From contig JAKUCV010001438.1 in the NCBI GenBank assembly GCA_028386065.3, forward strand, positions 9,521-73,520: a stretch of DNA of 64,000 nt, in the 5' to 3' direction. Numbering within the stretch: the first letter of the stretch is position 1; the number at the start of each line of letters is the position of its first letter. The translations under genes and the position numbers were made by a program. The notes beneath the pieces are model-generated. The model was not told where the DNA came from. It made no database searches and worked only from the letters and a program-made list of their open reading frames with translations. This DNA is from Turnera subulata. Its lineage: Eukaryota > Streptophyta > Magnoliopsida > Malpighiales > Passifloraceae. Below, piece by piece: positions 56,746 to 64,000 of this stretch.

Positions 56746-57420
56746 ATGGTAGAGAAAGTTACAAATGATGACTGGCGTAGAGAGGCTTCAGTTAATAGTG
56801 CGTTGAGGAGGCAGAAAGCCAAGAAATCGACTCATGTGTACTATATAGCTTTTTTTTTATATATATACTATCATGTGTACTATAGCTATGATGAAGAAAA
56901 GCTTGATGATGAACACGAATTTGATGAGTATGGAGATGAAGTATGGCATCGTGAAGCATTTGGAGGAAGAGGAAGATGCAGTAAAAGAGGAAGATACTAC
57001 CCGGACCAAGAAGATTATGCAAGAGAGGAGTATTGAGTTGGTATACCGTGCTGATAAAAGCTTCAAAAGCAACAAGCTTGAAAAATTTAGGCTCGCTCTT
57101 AGACTCATGAAAGAAGATCTTCCCAGTCTGCAAAAGTTGATCAAAGCTCAACTGAATAATAGAGTCGAAGCATGGCAAGCCGAGCAGAGCAAAGCTCAAG
57201 CAATGCATGAGGTAGAGAGGAAGTTAGAGAGCCTTGCAAAAGGAGAGCTTGAGAGGAAGGATCAGAACCTTGCAAAAGGAGAGCCAAAGTTGAGTGAGAA
57301 AAAGTAAGAAGAAGTTGATATTGAGAGTGAGAGAAGAAAAGGACAAGAAGTCTCTAAAATAATTGTGTTAAAATCCTCAAAAGAGAGAGATGAGAGGGAT
57401 GAATATGAGAAAAAGAAATG
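56746..57420 (+). pseudogene. gag remnant of the CRM-like element
   Basis: Frames at 56746-57036 (KLDDEHEFDEYGDEVWHREA, then GGRGRCSKRGRYY) and 56873-57307 (ELVYRADKSFKSNKLEKF, Lys/Glu-rich tail). The acidic-then-Arg/Gly-rich order fits the N-terminal part of Ty3/gypsy gag. The tail with repeated LAKGELERK units is a degenerate coiled coil. The capsid core and zinc knuckle are missing. Confidence 0.55.
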
Positions 57421-57499
57421 ATTGTTTGTACTTTTCTACAACAAAGCTTGGCTTAAATTTAACCTTAACCCCTTATCTTTCTAGTTTTGGTGTTGTTTC

Positions 57500-57925
57500 T
57501 TTATAGGCAATTGGAGATGTTTGTCCTAAAGAATTGCCGACCTTAGTGGAAATTGGATCTATACATGGGGGCAACAATTATAACTAAAAAGGAGCATCAG
57601 GTTTTAAGTTCTTTTTTTGTGATTGTAATGCCTAAATTAGACAACATGATGAGTAATTTATATGCTTGTTTTATTGATTATCTTCTACATAAATTACTTA
57701 TTATGCCTATTATTGAGATATTCTTCAGGGAGGAACAAAAGAATTATAGGCGTGTGTTGTTTGATCCGGGAAAGAAGCTAGGCATATCAAGCTTGATCCT
57801 TTACGCATTATGTTTGAATTGCGAGGTGAGTATAACGTTCATACTACTCCTAATGTTGCTGAATTTTCTCCTTTCGATTATATAGATCTTGATTCGAGGA
57901 CGAATATTTTTTAGGAAGGAGGCAA
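57500..57925 (+). pseudogene. Deleted pol of the CRM-like element
   Basis: Two short ends remain. Around 57505-57545 the frame reads DVCPKELPTL, the usual start of Ty3/gypsy reverse transcriptase. Around 57826-57925 it reads TPNVAEFSPFDYIDLDSRTN, then a TAG in place of the usual Gln and EGGND, the end of the integrase frame. It is joined to the 3' LTR start at 57926 exactly as in the element at 1-848. Almost all of protease, reverse transcriptase, RNase H and integrase is gone. Confidence 0.7.
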
Positions 57926-58057
57926 TGATGCAAACCATCGAAGGCATAATATAACTCGATAAGACGATCTTGGAGGCTAGAAGAATGATTCTAGCCTCCA
58001 AGCTCCCCTTGTCGAGTTGCTTCTTTGTCTCCATCTTTGCCTAAGTGATTTATATCA
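57926..58057. repeat. Palindromic 3' LTR remnant (two LTR starts head to head)
   Basis: TGATGCAAACCATCGAAGG runs right to CTTGGAGGCTAGAAGAATG. From there the reverse complement of the same LTR start (ATTCTAGCCTCCAAGCTCC) runs to TGATTTATATCA. The 132-bp block is a large imperfect palindrome of the first 60 or so bases of the LTR, and the rest of the 3' LTR is missing. Confidence 0.8.
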
Positions 58058-59078
58058 AGTGTTTTAAAGCAAGCCAAAGTTATTACTGTTCAAGTGGAGG
58101 TTTTTTCAAGCTGAATAGGCTTGTGAGCGAATACAACTGTATAAGTGGCTAGAATGAATTCAAAGCTGCTAATGTTGGTAACTATGTATCCAAGTGTTTT
58201 GTCATTTAATGCCATACTTAAGGCCACATGTCAAGATTATGATTATGTATGTGCCACTGTATCAATTATTATTTGTATTTATATCTTTATCATATCTCAG
58301 TTGATTATACCAATGACATATTGCTGAAATTGGTGTGCAGTTTATTGAATTGGATCCATATAACTTCTTAAAGACTTTGGCTTTGTAACAAGTATACATA
58401 CAATTTAACATATTTTCATTTCGTTTTATTTTTTTTCTTTTATTTATGACGCCCACTTCCACTCATTTCCCCTTGGGATGAAAGTTCATCTTTTTCCTGG
58501 ATAGAAGGTTGGAAAAAGTACTTTCTTTCAAAGAGTTACGGTGTAAATAAGGGCAAGTATATAATAACTTTAAATATACTAATGTGAAAAAGAAAATAAA
58601 AAGAAATTGAGTGTAAGTAATTGCAAATATGTTATAATTTCTAAGCTTAATTTGTGGATGAGAAAATATATATGACGCCCACTGCAAAGCGAGGCCAGCT
58701 TCCTAGTGTCTAATAAAAATTAGTTTCCTTTAGGATATTTAAGTGTGAGAATGAAACCTAATTTTCATGAATAAAAGAGTTAAAATGAAAAAAAATAAAT
58801 GGGAAAAGAATTTAGGTATTGTTCAGGTGGTGATTTGATATTGATTTGAAAGTAAAGTTGAGGTGACAAATTGTGATTTGTTTTTCAACCAAAGTTGAGG
58901 TGACAAATTATGGAAGAAAACAAAAAGGTTAAGTGGTGAGTTATTTTGGAGCTAAAATTCAAGTGGCTAAAATATAATTTTATCCGTTCGAAATTAGCCC
59001 ACCCTTTAAAAGGAAGATAGCTTGCAAAAAAAAAAAAAGGAAGAGAGCTTGAAAAAAAAAAAAAAAAGGAGAGAGAGA
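58058..59078. other. Intergenic, AT-rich, no gene seen
   Basis: TATGACGCCCACT occurs twice (about 58446 and 58671), which may mark the target duplication of an unrecognised insertion between them. Poly-A runs and a GAGAGA tract (59069-59080) lie at the right. No coding sequence is recognised. Confidence 0.45.
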
Positions 59079-59088
59079 GAGTCTATTT

Positions 59089-60906
<1,818 letters not shown>

Positions 60907-60910
60907 GACT

Positions 60911-60920
60911 CTATTTATAC
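60911..60920 (+). promoter_or_regulatory. Possible TATA box of the PHD/SWIB gene
   Basis: CTATTTATAC at the right target duplication of the Mutator-like element, about 250 bp upstream of the start codon at 61170. Motif only. Confidence 0.3.
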
Positions 60921-61169
60921 TATTTACTTTACACAAAGAGACAAAAACCAAAACACTTTTTTGAATGCTGCATTGCAATTTATATTTTAATAACACTTTA
61001 TTAAAAGCCAAACGCACAGGGTTGAGGAGTGTTACTCTCACTCTGTGTGTGTATGGTGGTAAGTAGTAGTGAGTGACGACTGACTAGCGAGCGAAGTGAA
61101 GTGGTCACACTCACTGGTGGGGTTTACACTGTTACTTTTGTGCAAAACAAGAAAAAAAGGAAAAAAAGA

Positions 61170-64000
61170 ATGGGGAAGAAAGACAAGGCAGTGGCAGTGA
61201 AGAAGAAGGGAAAGCAGCGGCGACAAGAAGAGGAGCCGCCTGTACTACTGGAAGACCAAGAAGAAGAAGAAGAAGAAGACCTGAAGAATTATGACGACTG
61301 GTGCTTCGTCTGCAAGGATGGCGGAGAACTTATTCTCTGCGACAATGGGTCTGCCTTCTTCTTTTCATGCATCAATTCATTTCATTATCACATTTCCTCT
61401 TCTTCTTTTTAGTTAATAATAATTGTGTTATGATTTCTTAATGACTCTGCAGGAGTTGTCCGTATGTGTATCATCCAGGGTGTGTCGGGATGGATGATTC
61501 GGTCATACACACTAATTCTAAATGGATCTGTAGTAAGTTCTCAAACCTAAAATGTAAATACTATATTTTTTTGTTTGTTGGCAGATTTTCTTTATTAGGG
61601 TTTTGCAGTTGTCAGTCAGTCAGTTAGTCACTCCAGAATTTTTCTAGGTTTATTATTATCCCCTCAAATTTAGTGTTTGAAGTAAGTGGTTAATGTGTAA
61701 TGAATGAATCCGGGGGTTGGGTTGCCTTGCCTTGCCTTGGCAATTGCAGGTCGGCATTTCTGCCACGTTTGCGAGAAAACCCCAAAGATGAGTTGCTTGG
61801 TGTGCCCTTACTCTGTCTGCGCTCGGTGCGCTGCTACTGCCGGATTCTTGACTGTTAGAGGGAATACGGGACTTTGCGGTGAATGCTTTGAGCTTGTCAT
61901 GGCTGTAGATGCCGACGAAGGCTTTGATGCCGATGGGGTATGCAACCTAGTTATCGTCATATTCCTCATTCACAACATTTCACTTCTGCTTTGATTCTTC
62001 CTTTTCTCATGTGGTTCAGTGGTTATATCAGCTCTTGGCACATCCTAATATGAACCTCCCACTTTCTAAGCTTTATTAGTCACTTTCTAAACTTGATTAA
62101 GGAAACAAATAATCCAGCGATGGTTGAGGGAATTAGTATGGAGAACACTTCTGTTTGGTTTCTATCTGTTCAGTGAACTGTTGCTGTCAGTTTGTTAATG
62201 AGAAGAACTTGAGGAAGATGAATGACGTCAGTTTTTAGTTATTCTGGGATTATTTGCCATAACATTTCTGTTTTTCCTCCTCTGGAACTACCCAAGTTTT
62301 TCGAGTTTATTATTTCTTACTGTGGTGTGGTGTGGTGTGGAGAACTCTAATTTCAAAGTCTTACGTCTGAGTTGAATAATATGACCAAGGTACATGCTTT
62401 TCTAGTGTTAAAGTCCAATCTAATGGAGAGTTGCTTGTTCAACTTTGAACTATAAGATGCCATTGCTAATTTTCTCAGGTCCCTATTTCCACAATGACTG
62501 CTTTTTTCTTGGCTGGGGATGATCTAGCTGTTGGTGATGACTCTCTTTGTATCTGTCATTTACGGTTGTTAATTTGCAGAACCAGATAGACGTGGAAGAT
62601 AATGATACATTCGAAGGCCTCTTCTCAGGATATTGGGATATTGTGAAAGAAAAAGAGCGCTTGACTTTGACTGATGTCTATCAGGCTGAAGCCAGAATGA
62701 GAAAGGGACAAACTTCAAAATGCACCAAAAAATCATATAAGACTGGTAAGCGGAAAAGGCGCAGGGAGGCGATGCCATCTGACGGTGAGTGGGACGACCC
62801 CAAAGAAATTGATGCAGTACCAAAAAGGAAGTGGGATGACCCTGAAGAAATTGATGCAGTACCAAAACGGAAGACTTCTGAGCAATTTGAATACATAGGA
62901 TGGGGATCGAAGCCTCTTCTTGACTTTCTCACATCTCTTGGCAATGATACCACTAAAGAGATATCACAAGTAGATGTTGATTCAATTATCTGGGACTACA
63001 TTCAAAATCACAAACTTTTTGATCCCAAAAACAGGAAGAGGATCCTCTGTGATGAGAGACTTTATCCTATATTCAAGAGAGAGGTGATAGATAAGAACAA
63101 GATCTATGATCTTCTGGACATCCATTTTGCTTCCAATGTGGAGCAATCTGAGGAGGACAATGATAGGAATGCAGATGAAGGTAGTGTTCGCGGGAAGAGC
63201 AAGGCAGCTACAAAGTCAAGCTCAAAATGGTGGAATAAAGTTGAGAAAAGTTTCCCAGGTGACAATCCAATGGCTATAATCCCATATGAGGGACCAGCTG
63301 AAATGCCAAGCTTTGACGAAGAACGTACAGAAGTGGAAAAATTCCAAGAAAGCAGATTTGCTTCTATAGTTTACGACAATATCAAACTTGTCTACTTAAG
63401 AAGAAGCTTAATTGAGGAGTTCTTAAATGATCCTGATACTTTGGAAGCTAAAGTTGTGGGATGTTTTGTGAAAGTCAAATATGGCTCTGCAGATATTCAG
63501 AGATTTGTTCTACCTCTTTCGCAAGTTACAGGTGGGTAACTTGCATAAGGATCTATCATATTATTTGTAATGTTAACCAGTTCAAGTATGCAACTTTACA
63601 AGATATTTTGATCCATGAGTATAATATGTCTAATGACAAGTTCTTTTTTAGCTCCTTACAAATGGGAAGCTCTTTAAACCTAATAAAGTTGCATGTGCAT
63701 GCATGACCACTGAGTTTTAGAGCTATATTATACCCACAATGGTTTCACGAGAGGTTGTTTTGCAAAGTTCCACTTGTTTGTTAGCTAGTTCAATGGCTCC
63801 TCTATGGCGGTTATCGCCCTAAGCCTTGACTGGTTAAACAAGGGTTCAACCTCCTGCTTGTCAACATCAACATCTGAAGAAACACAAGTGTTCTGTGGTT
63901 GGATTTGCATTCAGAATATTTCTTTTATTATTATCATTTAAAACTTTTATATGTTGCATTTCACTATTGGTATTTTCGAATCAGGTATAAAGTACGTGAC
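61170..64000 (+). CDS. PHD / SWIB / Plus-3 domain protein, 5' part (runs off the window)
   Basis: Coding exons 61170-61348, 61453-61532, 61750-61937, 62580-63531 and 63985-64000 onward, all phase-consistent with GT/AG junctions. The start MGKKDKAVAVKKKGKQ is chosen over an in-frame ATG at 61101 because its basic beginning fits the family. After an acidic stretch, residues 45-95 form a PHD finger (C45, C48, C57, C62, H67, C70, then WICS-H-CHVC), followed by a second Cys cluster (C-VCPYSVCARCA). Exon 4 holds a 14-residue duplication, a SWIB domain (about 252-345, YIGWGSKPLLDFLTSLG to VDSIIWDYIQNHKLFDPKNR) and the start of a Plus-3 domain (about 405 on, RRSLIEEFLNDPDTLEAKVV, VGCFVKVK). This order matches plant chromatin proteins of the At5g08430 / CCCH zinc finger 19 and 44 group, in which a GYF domain usually follows. 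A chromatin or transcription role is inferred from domains. Confidence 0.92.
62788..62871 (+). repeat. In-frame 42-bp duplication in exon 4
   Basis: Two consecutive copies encode WDDPKEIDAVPKRK and WDDPEEIDAVPKRK in the basic linker before the SWIB domain. They differ at only a few bases. The reading frame is kept, so the protein gains 14 residues. Confidence 0.88.

Noticed and set aside
61101..61169. Upstream in-frame ATG of the PHD/SWIB gene
   Set aside because: It would add 23 residues with no family resemblance; the ATG at 61170 begins a basic sequence that fits better. Not fully excluded.

Overview
This is plant nuclear DNA, most likely from a eudicot with a repeat-rich genome. Two intron-containing genes of plant type are present: a PWWP-domain protein and a PHD/SWIB/Plus-3 protein. 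They sit in a landscape of nested LTR retrotransposons, solo LTRs, a plastid-derived fragment, and small DNA transposons typical of plants. There is no bacterial, viral or CRISPR-like gene system.

Layout. 1-1876: reverse-strand remnant of a CRM-like Ty3/gypsy element (integrase end running into its LTR). 1877-29118: two Tat/Ogre-like Ty3/gypsy elements arranged LTR1-internal A-LTR2-internal B-LTR3, all on the + strand. They share the middle LTR and have no recognisable pol. Each carries a reverse-strand ORF resembling the plant mobile domain, and arrays of short GC-rich near-palindromes. Nested in them are solo LTRs at 3334-4863, 11157-12061, 19978-22547 and 24488-27608, and a hAT-type MITE at 22644-23223. 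Each of these has a direct target-site duplication that I could read. 29119-31487: 5' part of a third Tat-like element on the - strand. 31488-31739: Cassandra-type TRIM fragment with a 5S rRNA-derived core. 31740-34531: truncated long gypsy LTR.

34572-36500: a tandemly duplicated upstream region of the PWWP gene; one copy carries a plastid rpl2 fragment. 36756-42832: PWWP gene, four coding exons. 42833-45982: flank with a SINE and MITEs. 45983-49964: a 4-kb solo LTR. 50511-58057: CRM-like solo LTR, an old transposon-type ORF, and an internally deleted CRM-like element. 59089-60906: Mutator-like element with about 200-bp terminal inverted repeats and a 105-base G run. 61170 to the window end: PHD/SWIB/Plus-3 gene, cut off by the window.

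Both host genes have chromatin-type domains and the same orientation; nothing in the sequence shows that they act together. The most unusual signals are the shared-LTR double element with mismatched flanks, a GC-rich inverted-repeat module found both in the LTR promoter region and just upstream of the antisense ORF, and arrays of short G-rich/C-rich near-palindromes that recur in unrelated element families.
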